DNA of 64,000 nucleotides, from NCBI RefSeq assembly GCF_900110735.1, contig NZ_FOET01000001.1, positions 558,001 through 622,000 of the forward strand, written 5' to 3'. The position numbers were made by a program, and so were the translations under genes. Below are positions 55,498 through 64,000 of this stretch, in pieces. This DNA comes from Streptomyces radiopugnans. Lineage in GTDB: Bacteria > Actinomycetota > Actinomycetes > Streptomycetales > Streptomycetaceae. Positions within the stretch are counted from its first letter, which is position 1; every line of letters starts with the position of its first letter. A model generated the notes under the pieces. That model did no database searches and was not told the DNA's origin. It saw nothing but the letters and a program-made list of their open reading frames with translations.

Positions 55498-55924
55498 GGC
55501 AGACGAGTCGTGCGGGCGGTCGCGGCGCGAACCCTTACGGGGATGAACGTCGAGGAACGTCCGGGCTCCACAGGGCAGGGTGGTGGGTAACGCCCACCCG
55601 GGGTGACCCGCGGGAAAGTGCCACAGAAAACAGACCGCCGGGGGCCTCACCGCCCCCGGTAAGGGTGAAACGGTGGTGTAAGAGACCACCAGCGCCCAGG
55701 GTGACCTGGGCGGCTCGGTAAACCCCACCCGGAGCAAGGTCAAGAGGGGCCGTCGCCCGACCGGGACGGCGGCCCTGCGCGGACGACCGAGGGCGGCCCG
55801 CCCGAGTCCGCGGGTAGACCGCACGAGGCCGGTGGCGACACCGGTCCCAGATGGATGGCCGCCTCCCGGCGGGCCGCGAGGCCCGCCGGAGACAGAACCC
55901 GGCGTACAGCGCGGCTCGTCTGCC
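55498..55924 (+). ncRNA. rnpB: RNase P RNA (bacterial type A)
   Basis: A ~427-nt RNA. The 5' GGCAGACGAG pairs with the 3' CTCGTCTGCC to form P1. Conserved elements follow in order: GAGGAACGTCCGGGCTCC (CR-I), CCACAGAAAACAGACCGCC (CR-II), AAGGGTGAAACGGTG, GGTAAACCCCACCCGGAGCA (CR-III/IV region), AGATGGATGGCC and GACAGAACCCGGCGTACA (CR-V). It is the catalytic subunit that matures tRNA 5' ends. Ends are set by P1 and could differ by a few bases. It is transcribed away from the MerR gene. Confidence 0.95.
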
Positions 55925-55975
55925 ACCGGCTTTCCCGGGCGCTCTTCCGAGGTGCGCTCCGGCCGCCGCGCGCGA

Positions 55976-56554
55976 CTACCCGACGCGGTCGAGGAACTTC
56001 AGCACACGCTCCACGAGCAGCCCGGCCGCCTCCCGGTCGTAGGACGGCAGGCTGCCGTCCGCGAACAGGTGCCGGTCGCCGGGGTAGAGGAACACCTCCG
56101 CGTCGTCGGCCCCGCGGGCCAGGCCGCGGGCCGCCTCCAGATCGCCCTCCCCGGCGAAGAACTCGTCGGCCTCCATGCCGTGCACCTGCACCGGCAGCCC
56201 CTCCGGCCACTCGCCGCCGAACTCGGAGACCGGGACGCAGGCGTGGAACAGCAGCGCGCCCCTCGCCCCGGCGCGCGTCCGGGCCAGCATCTGCGCGGGC
56301 AGGACGCCGAGGGAGAACCCCGCGTAGACCACCTCGCCGGGCAGGTGCTCGGTGGCGGCCCGGCCGCGCTCGGCGATCGTGCCGAACCCCGTCTCCCGCG
56401 CGTACGCCGCGCCCTCCGCCATATCGGCGAAGACCCGCCCCTCGTACAGGTCCGGCAGGTGGACGGTGTGCCCGGCCCGCTCCAGCTCCCGCGCGAACTC
56501 CCGCACCCCGGACGTCAGTCCGTGCGTGTGGTGGAACAGCACCACCTCGGCCAT
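55976..56554 (-). CDS. Dienelactone hydrolase family protein
   Basis: A 192-aa alpha/beta hydrolase. It opens MAEVVLFHHTHGLTSGVREF, with the nucleophile elbow VYAGFSLGVLPAQ (Ser instead of the Cys of classical dienelactone hydrolase). The acid is probably in VQVHGMEADEFFA and the His in LYPGDRHLFADGS. The size suits the short DLH subfamily common in actinomycetes. Substrate unknown. The start is ATG 56554 with GAGGAGGGGG upstream. Confidence 0.87.
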   Translation of the reverse strand: MAEVVLFHHTHGLTSGVREFARELERAGHTVHLPDLYEGRVFADMAEGAAYARETGFGTIAERGRAATEHLPGEVVYAGFSLGVLPAQMLARTRAGARGALLFHACVPVSEFGGEWPEGLPVQVHGMEADEFFAGEGDLEAARGLARGADDAEVFLYPGDRHLFADGSLPSYDREAAGLLVERVLKFLDRVG

Positions 56555-56792
56555 GAGGCCCCCTCCTCTCCGGCGGCCTCCGGACGAGACCGCCGGGGGA
56601 GTCTCGCACGGAGCACCGACATCCCCCGGCGCCCGGCGCGGCCGCCCGGACGCCGGGGACACATTCACCGGAAGGCAACCGGAAAAGCACTGTCCGTCGC
56701 GTGTCGGCCGGTTCGGGCTCGGAAGCGACCGGTGGCGGCGGCACAGGACGGGAGAGGGCCCGTGGACGTACGCGACGACCGGCCGCGGCCCG

Positions 56793-56945
56793 TCACCGCG
56801 CTTCGGGGAACGACCGGCCGGGCACAGGCAGTTCGGCGAGCACCACGGCCAGGAGCGGGGAGTCGGCGAGGGGCTGCCGCTCGCCGGCCTTCCGGCAGCC
56901 CCACGACTCGTACCAGGGCCTGCACCCCGGGGCGGTGACGCATCG
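56793..56945 (-). pseudogene. C-terminal remnant of a GNAT acetyltransferase
   Basis: One minus-strand frame encodes CRPWYESWGCRKAGERQ, PLADSPLLAVVLAELP and a TGA at 56795-56793. This is the usual C-terminal end of Streptomyces GNAT proteins ('YESWGxRKxGE...'). Upstream the frame lacks the acetyl-CoA P-loop and any start, so the gene is broken. The rest of 56555-57097 shows no gene. Confidence 0.5.
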
Positions 56946-57097
56946 GGGGCCGGGGCGGCCGCAATCGGCCCACCCGCGGCCCTGGTCACCCTTTCGGGCG
57001 GTTGCCGGACTTCCCGGCTCCTCCCGCGCGGGAGCACCGTTACCGTGCGCACGGGGCGGGCGCCGCCGCTACGGTGGAGATCGGAAGGAGAACCGTG

Positions 57098-57688
57098 ATG
57101 ACCATGGCCATCGATCGGTCCGCACAGACGAACGGCTCCGCGCAGATGAGCGTCGAGGAGTTCGAGCAGCTCGAAGCCGCCGCCCCGCAGACGGTGAAGC
57201 TGGAATTCGTACGTGGAGAGCTGAGGGTCAAGCCGGTGCCGGACGGGGATCACGGAGAGATCATCAGGTGGCTGCTCAAGCGATGCATGGTGCAGCGACC
57301 CGAGCTGTATCTGTACCCGGAGCAGGGGCTCGTCGTGGAGAGGCACGGCAGTGGCCGGGCCCGGCCGGACGGGGTACTGGCCCCGGAGATGTACTTCGCC
57401 GGGCGCGGCGAGTGGTCGGACCCCGCCGGTGTGCTGATGGTCGTGGAGGTCACCTCCACCCGACCCGGCAGGGACCGCACCGAGAAGCCCGACGGGTACG
57501 CGGCGGCGGGCATCCCGGTGTACCTGCTGGTGGACCGCGAACGCCATGAGCTGGTCGTGCACTCCAACCCGGAGAAGGGCCGCTACAGGGATGTGCACAC
57601 CACGGCAGGCCTCGGCGAGGAGCTGCGGCTGCCCGACCCGGTGGGGATCGTGCTGGAGACCGGGGAGCTCAAGGAGCTGATGGCCTGA
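57098..57688 (+). CDS. Uma2-family putative endonuclease
   Basis: A 196-aa PD-(D/E)xK-fold protein of the Uma2 family, abundant in Streptomyces. The family layout is visible: SVEEFEQLEAAAPQTVKLEFVRGEL near the N-terminus, then the acidic residue in RARPDGVLAPEMYF. The core E-x-K-like strand is VLMVVEVTSTRPGRDRTEKPDGYA, ending AAGIPVYLLVDRER. Biological role is not established. ATG 57098 lies 7 nt after GGAAGGAG; GTG 57095 and ATG 57104 are alternatives. Confidence 0.88.
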   Translation: MTMAIDRSAQTNGSAQMSVEEFEQLEAAAPQTVKLEFVRGELRVKPVPDGDHGEIIRWLLKRCMVQRPELYLYPEQGLVVERHGSGRARPDGVLAPEMYFAGRGEWSDPAGVLMVVEVTSTRPGRDRTEKPDGYAAAGIPVYLLVDRERHELVVHSNPEKGRYRDVHTTAGLGEELRLPDPVGIVLETGELKELMA

Positions 57689-57812
57689 CGGCCCGGGTAC
57701 GTGTCCGGGCCGCCGCCGTCCGCACCGCCGCCGTACGCGCGTCGGACCGGCGTCCCCGTCCCGGCGCCGGTCACCGCCGATAATGCCGGTACGCGACGGA
57801 AGGACTACTCCC

Positions 57813-58271
57813 ATGAGCTCCGAGGCGTTCAGGGACCACGGGCCGCGCCCACACGCGCTGGACATCGAGCAGGCGACCCTGACCAACGACCGCTTCCGCA
57901 CCACCTTGTGGACCGGCACCAACCTCCAGCTGACGGTGATGAGCATCGAGCCGGGCGGCGAGATCGGCCTGGAGATGCACATCGACCGCGACCAGTTCCT
58001 GCGGGTGGAGGCCGGGCGGGGCCGGGTGCTGATGGGGCCGGAGAGGGACCGGATGTCCTTCGACCGCGAGGTCGTCGACGACTGGGTGGTCCTCATCCCG
58101 GCGGGGACCTGGCACAACGTGGTCAACACCGGACAGGAGCCGCTGAAGCTGTACTCCCTCTACGCCCCGCCCGAGCACCCGCACGGCGCCGTGCACCGCA
58201 CGAAGGCCGACTCGGACGCCGCCGAGGAGGCGGAGCGGGCCGAGGGGCCCGGCGAGTACGCCGGAGAATGA
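57813..58271 (+). CDS. Cupin-domain protein
   Basis: A 152-aa single-cupin protein. Motif 1 is GGEIGLEMHIDRDQFLRVEAG, with His and a distal Gln/Glu ligand, and motif 2 is VVLIPAGTWHNVVNTG. The C-terminal YSLYAPPEHPHGAVHRTKADS is typical of small metal-binding cupins related to YhhW/mannose-6-phosphate isomerase type folds. Reaction unknown. The start is ATG 57813, 8 nt after GGAAGGA. Confidence 0.88.
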   Translation: MSSEAFRDHGPRPHALDIEQATLTNDRFRTTLWTGTNLQLTVMSIEPGGEIGLEMHIDRDQFLRVEAGRGRVLMGPERDRMSFDREVVDDWVVLIPAGTWHNVVNTGQEPLKLYSLYAPPEHPHGAVHRTKADSDAAEEAERAEGPGEYAGE

Positions 58272-58375
58272 CCGATCGGCGCCCTTGGCGGGGGTGGGGG
58301 CGCGTGCCATGCTCGCGGCGCGGTGAGGCCGGACCGGGCCGCCGGGGAGCACGGGCGGGAGAACGGGGGAGCGGC

Positions 58376-59128
58376 ATGGCGGCGGTGCGCGGGGTGCTGT
58401 TCGACGTCGACGACACGCTGTTCGACTACTCGGGTTCGGACGAGGCCGGGCTGCTGGCCCATCTGGGGGCGGAGGGGCTGCACGACCGCATGCCCGGACC
58501 CGCCGCCCTCGCGCTCTGGCGGGAGATCACCCGGGCCGAGTACGCCCGCTACACCGCCGGCGAGACCACCTTCGCCGCCCACCGGTGCGCCCGGGTGCGC
58601 CGGTTCCTGACCCGCCTCGGGCAGCCGGGCGCGCAGGACATGCCGGATCGGGAGGCCGGCGCCTGGTTCGCCGGGTACACGGCCCACCGGGACGCCGCGC
58701 GCAGGGCGCTGGAGGGCGCCTCGGCCGTACTGACCGAGTTCGCGCCCCGCTACCGCCTCGGCGTGGTCTCCAACTCCTCCCTGCCGCACCAGCGCGGGAA
58801 GCTGGCGGCCATCGGCCTGCTGGACTACTTCGGGGACGCGCTGGTCTGCTCCGAGGAGCACGGCGAGGCCAAGCCCGCGCCGGGCATCTTCCTGGCGGGC
58901 TGCGCCCTGCTGGGCCTCGAGCCGCACGAGGTGGCCTACGTCGGCAACGACCACGCGGTCGACGCGGTGGGGGCGCGCGACGCGGGCCTGCACGCGTACT
59001 GGCTGGACCGCGGGGAGACCGGCTGGGGCGGCACCCGGGAGGGTGCGCCCGCCGAGGGCGTGCGCGTCATCCGCTCCCTGGCCGAGCTGCCCGCCGCCCT
59101 GGCCGCGCCCGCCGCGCCCGCCGGCTGA
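58376..59128 (+). CDS. HAD-family hydrolase
   Basis: A 250-aa HAD-IA enzyme. Motif I is GVLFDVDDTLFDYSG, motif II GVVSNSSLPHQ, motif III Lys in HGEAKPAPGIF and motif IV VAYVGNDHAVDAVGARDAG. The C1 cap lies at ~20-100. Relatives include 2-haloacid dehalogenases and pyrimidine 5'-nucleotidases; the substrate is not deducible. ATG 58376 follows GGGGGAG. It converges on the oxidase gene, 23 bp away. Confidence 0.88.
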   Translation: MAAVRGVLFDVDDTLFDYSGSDEAGLLAHLGAEGLHDRMPGPAALALWREITRAEYARYTAGETTFAAHRCARVRRFLTRLGQPGAQDMPDREAGAWFAGYTAHRDAARRALEGASAVLTEFAPRYRLGVVSNSSLPHQRGKLAAIGLLDYFGDALVCSEEHGEAKPAPGIFLAGCALLGLEPHEVAYVGNDHAVDAVGARDAGLHAYWLDRGETGWGGTREGAPAEGVRVIRSLAELPAALAAPAAPAG

Positions 59129-59151
59129 GGCGCGGCGGGCGCACACCGCGT

Positions 59152-60375
59152 TCAGGCGTGCCGCAGTGCCTCCGGTGACAGCTCCGACGGCGTGCGGTGG
59201 CCGGACAGGCCCAGCGTCAGGTCCAGGTCGGCCAGCAGGGAGCGCAGCACATGCCGTACGCCCTCCTCGCCGCCGTGCGCCAGGCCGTAGGCGAACGGGC
59301 GGCCGACCAGCACCGCCCGCGCGCCCAGCGCCAGCGCCTTGACGACGTCCGCGCCGGTGCGCACCCCCGAGTCGAACAGCACCTCGATCCGGTCGCCGAC
59401 CGCCTCGGCGATCTCCGGCAGCATGTCCAGGGAGGCCACCGCGCCGTCCACCTGGCGGCCGCCGTGGTTGGAGACCACGATGCCGTCCATGCCGGCGTCG
59501 GCCGCCCGCCGGGCGTCGTCCGGGTGCTGGACGCCCTTGAGGACGATGGGACCGTCCCAGTGATCGCGCAGGAACGGCAGCCGGTCCCAGGACCTGTCGG
59601 TGCCGGTGAACATCGGCACCCACCGCAGCACCGCCGAGATCAGGTCCTCCTCCGGCGACTTGTCCAGCCCCGCGCGGAAGGCCGGGTCGGAGAAGGGGAT
59701 CGCCGTGCCCACGCCCCGGATGAACGGCAGGTAGGACAGGTCCAGGTCGTGCGGGCGCCAGGCCAGGGTCCAGGTGTCGAGGGTGACCACGAGCGTGGTG
59801 AAACCGGCCGCCCCGGCCCGCCGCAGGATGCTGACGCAGACGTCGTCCTCGTTCGGCCAGTACAGCTGGTACCAGCGCGGCCCGTCGCCGCTCGCCCGCG
59901 CGACCTCCTCGACGGTGTGGGAGGAGGCGGTGGACAGGATCATGGGCACGCCCAGGGCGGAGGCGGCCCGCGCCGTGGCCAGTTCGCCGTCGGGGTGGAC
60001 GATCGACTGCACTCCGATGGGCGCCAGCAGCACGGGCGCGGGCATCTCGGTGCCCAGCACGGTGGTGCGCAGATCGCGCACGGTCGCGTCGCGCAGCATG
60101 CGCGGGACGATCCGCCGGCGGTCGAACGCCTCCCGGTTGGCGCGGTCCGTCGCGCCGGACCCGGCCGCCCCGGCCACGTACCAGAACGGCCCGTCCTCCA
60201 GCCGCTCGCGGGCCGAGGCCTCCAGGGCGGTGAGGTCGGTGGTGAACGGCGGGAGCTGCCCGCCCAGGCCGTTCAGGTAGATCTCGCTCTGGTACGCGCC
60301 GAAGTTCGCACCCTGAGCGCCCTGGGCTTCCTGCGCTGTGCCCGGTATCCCGGCCGGTCCGCCCGACTCGCCCAT
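59152..60375 (-). CDS. Lactate 2-monooxygenase-like FMN enzyme
   Basis: A 407-aa FMN-dependent alpha-hydroxy-acid dehydrogenase. Family features are APVLLAPIGVQSIVHPDGE, MILSTASSHTVEEVA, YQLYWPNEDD, the substrate/FMN lysine in PIVLKGVQHPDDA, the catalytic His in GIVVSNHGGRQVDG, and DSGVRTGADVVKALALGARAVLVGRP. The insertion with YLPFIRGVGTAIPFSDPAF is as in lactate 2-monooxygenase, which turns lactate and oxygen into acetate, CO2 and water. Lactate is likely but not proven as substrate. It follows the PhzF-like gene by 24 bp in one operon. Confidence 0.88.
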   Translation of the reverse strand: MGESGGPAGIPGTAQEAQGAQGANFGAYQSEIYLNGLGGQLPPFTTDLTALEASARERLEDGPFWYVAGAAGSGATDRANREAFDRRRIVPRMLRDATVRDLRTTVLGTEMPAPVLLAPIGVQSIVHPDGELATARAASALGVPMILSTASSHTVEEVARASGDGPRWYQLYWPNEDDVCVSILRRAGAAGFTTLVVTLDTWTLAWRPHDLDLSYLPFIRGVGTAIPFSDPAFRAGLDKSPEEDLISAVLRWVPMFTGTDRSWDRLPFLRDHWDGPIVLKGVQHPDDARRAADAGMDGIVVSNHGGRQVDGAVASLDMLPEIAEAVGDRIEVLFDSGVRTGADVVKALALGARAVLVGRPFAYGLAHGGEEGVRHVLRSLLADLDLTLGLSGHRTPSELSPEALRHA

Positions 60376-60399
60376 GTCCTGTCCGTCCCTTCCCTCGGT

Positions 60400-61332
60400 T
60401 CAGCCGATGCGGGCCGCCGCTCCCGACACCCGCACGCGTGGGTCGCCCTCGCGCAGCTCGACCTCCAGCAGTCCGGGCCGGCCCATGTCGTGCCCCTGGT
60501 GGAGGGTGAGCACCGCCGGTGCGGTGATCAGGCCCAGGGCGCGAAGATACCCGCCGAAAGCCGCCGCGGCCGCCCCCGTGGCGGGATCCTCCACCACGCC
60601 CCCGACCGGGAACGGGTCGCGGACGTGGAAGACCGTCCCCGGCCCCGCCTCTGTCCCCGCCTCGCTGCCCGACTCCCGCTCGCGCCAGACCAGTTGGAGG
60701 GTGGTCAGGTCCAGCCGCAGCATCAGCGCCCGCAGCCGCTCGAAGTCGTAGTCCAGCGCGGCCAGCCGCTCGCGGGTCGCGGCGGCGAGCACCAGGTGCC
60801 GGGCTCCGGCGTAGGCGATGCGGGCGGGCAGCTCCCGGTCCAGCTCGCCGGTGTGCCAGCCGAGCGCGGCCAGCGCCTCGGCCAGGTCGTCCCCGGCGAT
60901 GTCGGCCACGTACGGTTCGACGCTGGTCAGCGTGGCGCGCAGGGCGCCGCCGTCCTCGGCGACCGTGACGGGCACGGTCCCGGCCGGGGTGGCGAAGACC
61001 AGCTCGCCCGGCCCGATCCGCTCGGCGAGGGCGACGGCGGCGGCCACCGTGGCGTGCCCGCAGAAGGGCACCTCGGCGGCCGGGCTGAAGTAGCGCACGG
61101 TGAAGCCGCGCCCCGGAGCCGCGTACGGCCCTCCGTCCCGGCCGGGCGGCGGGGGAGTGAGGAAGGCCGTCTCCGAGTAGCCGACCTCGGCGGCGATCGC
61201 GAGCATCCGCGCCTCGTCCAGGCCGCTCGCGTCGAGGACGACTCCGGCCGGGTTGCCGCCGTCCGGGTCGGATGAGAAGGCGGTGTAGCGCAGTACGTCC
61301 GGGGCTCCCGGCCCCGTCTCCCTGGTGGTCAT
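60400..61332 (-). CDS. PhzF-family isomerase
   Basis: A 310-aa protein of the PhzF/diaminopimelate-epimerase fold. The opening RYTAFSSDPDGGNPAGVVLD, catalytic Glu in EVGYSETAFL, PFCGHATVAAAVAL and C-terminal VEDPATGAAAAAFGGYL are characteristic. There is no phenazine cluster nearby, so a role in secondary metabolism is only a family guess. ATG 61332 is the best start, though its ribosome site is weak. It is probably co-transcribed with the lactate-monooxygenase-like gene and divergent from the Tat-exported PhoD. Confidence 0.88.
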   Translation of the reverse strand: MTTRETGPGAPDVLRYTAFSSDPDGGNPAGVVLDASGLDEARMLAIAAEVGYSETAFLTPPPPGRDGGPYAAPGRGFTVRYFSPAAEVPFCGHATVAAAVALAERIGPGELVFATPAGTVPVTVAEDGGALRATLTSVEPYVADIAGDDLAEALAALGWHTGELDRELPARIAYAGARHLVLAAATRERLAALDYDFERLRALMLRLDLTTLQLVWRERESGSEAGTEAGPGTVFHVRDPFPVGGVVEDPATGAAAAAFGGYLRALGLITAPAVLTLHQGHDMGRPGLLEVELREGDPRVRVSGAAARIG

Positions 61333-61488
61333 GCCCGGCCCAACCCCGCGCCGCCCGGCCCGTATTCCGCACCGCCGGTTGGAGCGGAACGCGTCCCGCC
61401 GCACGGTTCGCGTCACCCGCCCGCCATAAAAGCGTCGTGTACGCGCCAACGTGTTGCCGCCGCGCCGCCGCCCCGGAACGCTCCAATC

Positions 61489-63126
61489 ATGTGCATGACG
61501 CACTCACCGAGCGCCGACACAGAGCTCAGAGCCGCCGCACGCCACCTGGGCCGCCGCCGGTTCCTGACCGTCACCGGAGCGGCCGCCGCCCTGGCCCTGA
61601 GCACCAACCTCCCCTCCACCGCCCACGCCGCCCCCGCCCTGGACCCCGGCCGGATCACCGACGACCCCTTCACCCTGGGCGTCGCCTCCGGAGACCCGCG
61701 CCACGACTCCGTGGTGCTGTGGACCCGTCTGGCCCCCCGGCCGTACGAGCCGGACGGCGGGCTGCCCGCCGAGCGCGTCACCGTCGGCTGGGAGATCGCC
61801 CGCGACGAGCGCTTCCGCCATGTGGTCGCGCGCGGCGCCGCCACCGCCCACCCCGAGTTCCACCACACCGTGCACGTGGAGGCCGAAGGCCTCGCCCCCG
61901 GCCGCGACTACCACTACCGCTTCCGCGCCGGCCGCTGGATCAGCCCCGCCGGCCGCACCCGCACCGCCCCCGCGCCCGGCGCGGTGCCCGCCTCGCTGAA
62001 CTTCGCCCTCGCCTCCTGCCAGGCCTACCACCAGGGCTACTACACCGCCTTCGGGCACATGGCCCGCGAGGAGGACGTCGACGCCGTCCTCCACCTGGGC
62101 GACTACCTCTACGAGTACGCCGTCGACTCCGCCGGCGGCGACCGGAAGTACACCGACCGCACGCTGCCGGAGGCGTTCGCCCGGGAGACGGTGACGCTGG
62201 AGGACTACCGGCTGCGGTACGCCCTCTACAAGACCGACCCCGACCTCATGGCCGCCCACGCCGCCCACCCGTGGATCGTCACCTGGGACGACCACGAGAC
62301 GGAGAACAACTACGCGGGCGGCATACCGGAGAACAACGTGCCGCCGGAGGAGTTCCTCATCCGCCGCGCCGCCGCCTACCGCGCGTACTACGAGAACATG
62401 CCGCTGCGCCGCCCCCAGCGCCCCCAGGGCCCCGACCTGAGGCTCTACCGGCGCCTCCACTACGGCCGCCTGGCGCAGCTCGACGTGCTCGACACCCGCC
62501 AGTACCGCGACAACCAGGCGAACGGCGACGGCTGGAAGGTGCCCACGCCCGAGTCGCAGGACCCCTCGCGCACCATGCTCGGCGCCACCCAGGAGCGCTG
62601 GCTGGCCGACGGCTGGCGCCGCTCGAAGGCGCTGTGGAACGTGGTGCCGCAGCAGGTCGTCCTCTCCCGCCGCCGCAACCGGATCGAGGGCCCCTGGCCG
62701 GTCTCCATGGACGCCTGGGACGGCTACCCCGGCGCCCGCGAGCGCTTCCTGGCGGGTGCGGAGGCGGCCGGCGTGGACAACCTCGTCGTCCTCACCGGCG
62801 ACGTCCACGTCCACTACGGGCTGGACATCAAGCGGGACTTCGACGACCCGGACTCGCGCACCGCCGGTGTGGAGATCGTCACCTCCTCCATCACCAGCGG
62901 CCGGGACGGTGCGGAGCGGCCCGCCAACTGGCAGACGCTGATGACCGCCAACCCGCACATGCGCTACTACAACGGGCGGCGCGGCTACGTGATGCTCGGC
63001 CTGGACCGCGAGCGGCTGCGCGCCGACTACCGCACGGTATCGGCCGTGACCGTCCCCGGAGCGCCGGTCACCACCGCGGCGTCCTTCGTCTCGCCCGCCG
63101 GGGAGCCGGGGCTGCTGCCGGCCTGA
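61489..63126 (+). CDS. phoD: Alkaline phosphatase D, Tat-exported
   Basis: A 545-aa PhoD. A twin-arginine signal (LGRRRFLTVTGAAAALAL) ends near AHA-A (~50). An N-terminal beta domain with TLGVASGDPRHDSVVLWTRLAP precedes catalytic motifs ASCQAY, LHLGDYLYEY, WDDHETENNY and LTGDVHVHYGLDI. These bind Fe/Ca for phosphodiester/monoester cleavage outside the cell. Such genes are usually PhoP-controlled; only a partial PHO-like half-site is seen upstream. The start is ATG 61489 or 61495. Confidence 0.94.
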   Translation: MCMTHSPSADTELRAAARHLGRRRFLTVTGAAAALALSTNLPSTAHAAPALDPGRITDDPFTLGVASGDPRHDSVVLWTRLAPRPYEPDGGLPAERVTVGWEIARDERFRHVVARGAATAHPEFHHTVHVEAEGLAPGRDYHYRFRAGRWISPAGRTRTAPAPGAVPASLNFALASCQAYHQGYYTAFGHMAREEDVDAVLHLGDYLYEYAVDSAGGDRKYTDRTLPEAFARETVTLEDYRLRYALYKTDPDLMAAHAAHPWIVTWDDHETENNYAGGIPENNVPPEEFLIRRAAAYRAYYENMPLRRPQRPQGPDLRLYRRLHYGRLAQLDVLDTRQYRDNQANGDGWKVPTPESQDPSRTMLGATQERWLADGWRRSKALWNVVPQQVVLSRRRNRIEGPWPVSMDAWDGYPGARERFLAGAEAAGVDNLVVLTGDVHVHYGLDIKRDFDDPDSRTAGVEIVTSSITSGRDGAERPANWQTLMTANPHMRYYNGRRGYVMLGLDRERLRADYRTVSAVTVPGAPVTTAASFVSPAGEPGLLPA

Positions 63127-63231
63127 TCCGGGCGCCTGGGGCGGTTTTGTCCGGATGCTGAACAAAGGGGGTGCGCCGGGGCCGGGAAACCTGGGATGAT
63201 TGGACGGTTTCCGTCGAATCTGGAGAGGTGA

Positions 63232-64000
63232 ATGACCGACCCCGGCCCGTCCCCGGCCGCCGCCGCCGAGTCCGAGATACCCCAGCAGCTCCCCGCGCCT
63301 CCGGTCCCCGGCCGTCCGGACCCCGGACGGGGCCCGGCCCGCGCCCCGCAGCCGGCCCGGCCCACCGGACCCGCCCGCGCCGGGCTGCTGATCACCCTCA
63401 TCCTCGGCGGCCTCACCGCCCTGCCCGCGCTGTCGATGGACATGTACCTCCCGGCGCTGCCCGACGTCGGCACCGTCTACGGCAGCCCGGCCGCCCAGGT
63501 CCAGCTCACCCTCACCGCCTGCCTGCTGGGCCTGGCCGTCGGCCAGCTCGTCATCGGCCCGATGAGCGACCGCTTCGGCCGCCGCCGCCCGCTGCTGGTG
63601 GGCATGGCCGGCTACGTCCTGGCCAGCGCCGCCTGCGCGCTGGCGCCGGGCATCCACTCCCTGACCGCCTTCCGCCTGCTGCAGGGTCTGGCGGGAGCCG
63701 CGGGCATCGTGATCGCCCGGGCGGTCGTGCGCGACCTGTTCGACGGGCTGGCCATGGCCCGCTTCTTCTCCACCCTGATGCTGATCTCCGGCGCCGCCCC
63801 GGTCCTGGCGCCCGTCTTCGGCGGGCAGGTGCTGCGGTTCACCGACTGGCGCGGCGTCTTCCTCGTGCTCGCGGCCTTCGGCCTCGTCCTGACCCTCGTC
63901 ACCGCCTGGCGGCTGCCGGAGACCCTGCCGCCGGCGCGGCGGCACGGCGGCGGCGTGACCGACGCCCTGCGGACCATGCGCGGCCTCTTCGCCGACCGGG
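63232..64000 (+). CDS. Bcr/CflA-type MFS drug exporter (5' part)
   Basis: The gene runs off the right edge. From ATG 63232 (GGAGAGGTGA upstream), ~256 codons are visible. A Pro/Ala-rich cytoplasmic N-terminus (~50 aa) precedes transmembrane helices starting LLITLILGGLTALPALSMDM. YLPALPDVGTVYGSPAAQVQLT is the Bcr/CflA hallmark, and GPMSDRFGRRRPLL is MFS motif A. At least six helices are visible. It is probably a proton-driven exporter of drugs or amino-acid-like compounds. Confidence 0.9.
   Translation, partial: MTDPGPSPAAAAESEIPQQLPAPPVPGRPDPGRGPARAPQPARPTGPARAGLLITLILGGLTALPALSMDMYLPALPDVGTVYGSPAAQVQLTLTACLLGLAVGQLVIGPMSDRFGRRRPLLVGMAGYVLASAACALAPGIHSLTAFRLLQGLAGAAGIVIARAVVRDLFDGLAMARFFSTLMLISGAAPVLAPVFGGQVLRFTDWRGVFLVLAAFGLVLTLVTAWRLPETLPPARRHGGGVTDALRTMRGLFADR

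Noticed and set aside
61413..61440. PHO box (PhoP site) upstream of phoD
   Set aside because: GTCACCCGCCC resembles one half unit, but the second direct repeat at 11-bp spacing is not convincing.
1..64000. Insertion sequences, prophage, tRNA genes or attachment sites
   Set aside because: No transposase, integrase, terminal inverted repeats with target duplication, tRNA cloverleaf or att-like repeat was seen anywhere in the window.

Overview
The window is about 74% G+C with dense, mostly 4-bp-overlapping operons. It carries a SapB-type lanthipeptide cluster, a WhiJ-like regulator triad, gas-vesicle-family genes and a bacterial type A RNase P RNA. Together these point to a Streptomyces (or very close actinomycete) chromosome, not a plasmid or phage. 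Gene order around 19-56 kb (ECF/B12 operon, Nif3 - zinc ribbon - RNase H/phosphatase, KDPG aldolase, YaaA, rnpB) recalls the SCO229x-SCO232x stretch of S. coelicolor; that comparison is from memory.

Layout. 0-4 kb: the end of a TerB gene faces a leftward gas-vesicle-family operon (GvpJ-like, GvpS-like, GvpK, GvpL/F) with no gvpA visible here; two of its proteins carry extra domains. 3-10 kb: small unknowns, an XRE regulator, a flavoprotein, an AraC/GyrI-type regulator and a WhiJ-like unit (HATPase, XRE-DUF5753, DUF397, methyltransferase). 10-18 kb: DedA, a secreted Cu/Zn-SOD-like protein, a cytoplasmic PhoD-like phosphatase, a secreted HNH nuclease, a manganese (yybP-ykoY) riboswitch before a TMEM165/GDT1 exporter, a HAD phosphatase, an anchored peptidoglycan-binding protein and an IsdG/MhuD-type heme monooxygenase. 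18-26 kb: a leftward operon headed by a cobalamin riboswitch encodes an alpha/alpha-barrel surface protein, an SCO2322-type surface protein, EcfT, a double EcfA ATPase and an S component, followed by two related unknowns. 26-28 kb: a secreted amidase.

28-36 kb: SapB-type cluster with ramC-like synthetase, ramS-like 41-aa precursor and two ABC half-transporters, and a convergent ramR-like regulator with two in-frame TTA codons. 35.8-40 kb: a KstR-like TetR repressor faces a GT4 - methyltransferase - alpha/alpha-barrel cassette; the divergent promoter holds a KstR-type palindrome. 40-46 kb: envelope proteins (DUF5336-like, two peptidoglycan hydrolases), a methyltransferase, a 52-aa His/Arg-rich peptide and a large secretion-independent unknown. 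45.8-50.5 kb: conserved housekeeping block. 50.6-57 kb: DUF2254 protein, a scar with a yaaA fragment and a 5'-truncated NACHT-type membrane C-terminus, a MerR regulator with a membrane and PH-like tail, rnpB, a dienelactone hydrolase and a GNAT remnant. 57-64 kb: Uma2, cupin, HAD, lactate-monooxygenase-like and PhzF-like enzymes, a Tat-exported PhoD and the start of a Bcr/CflA MFS exporter that leaves the window.

The most interesting unit is the riboswitch-controlled B12 operon. Its first two products look like the alpha and beta domains of intrinsic factor/transcobalamin encoded as two separate membrane-anchored proteins upstream of an ECF transporter. Other points of note are the gvpA-less gas-vesicle-family locus with PH-like and zinc-ribbon fusions, and the doubly bldA-dependent SapB regulator.
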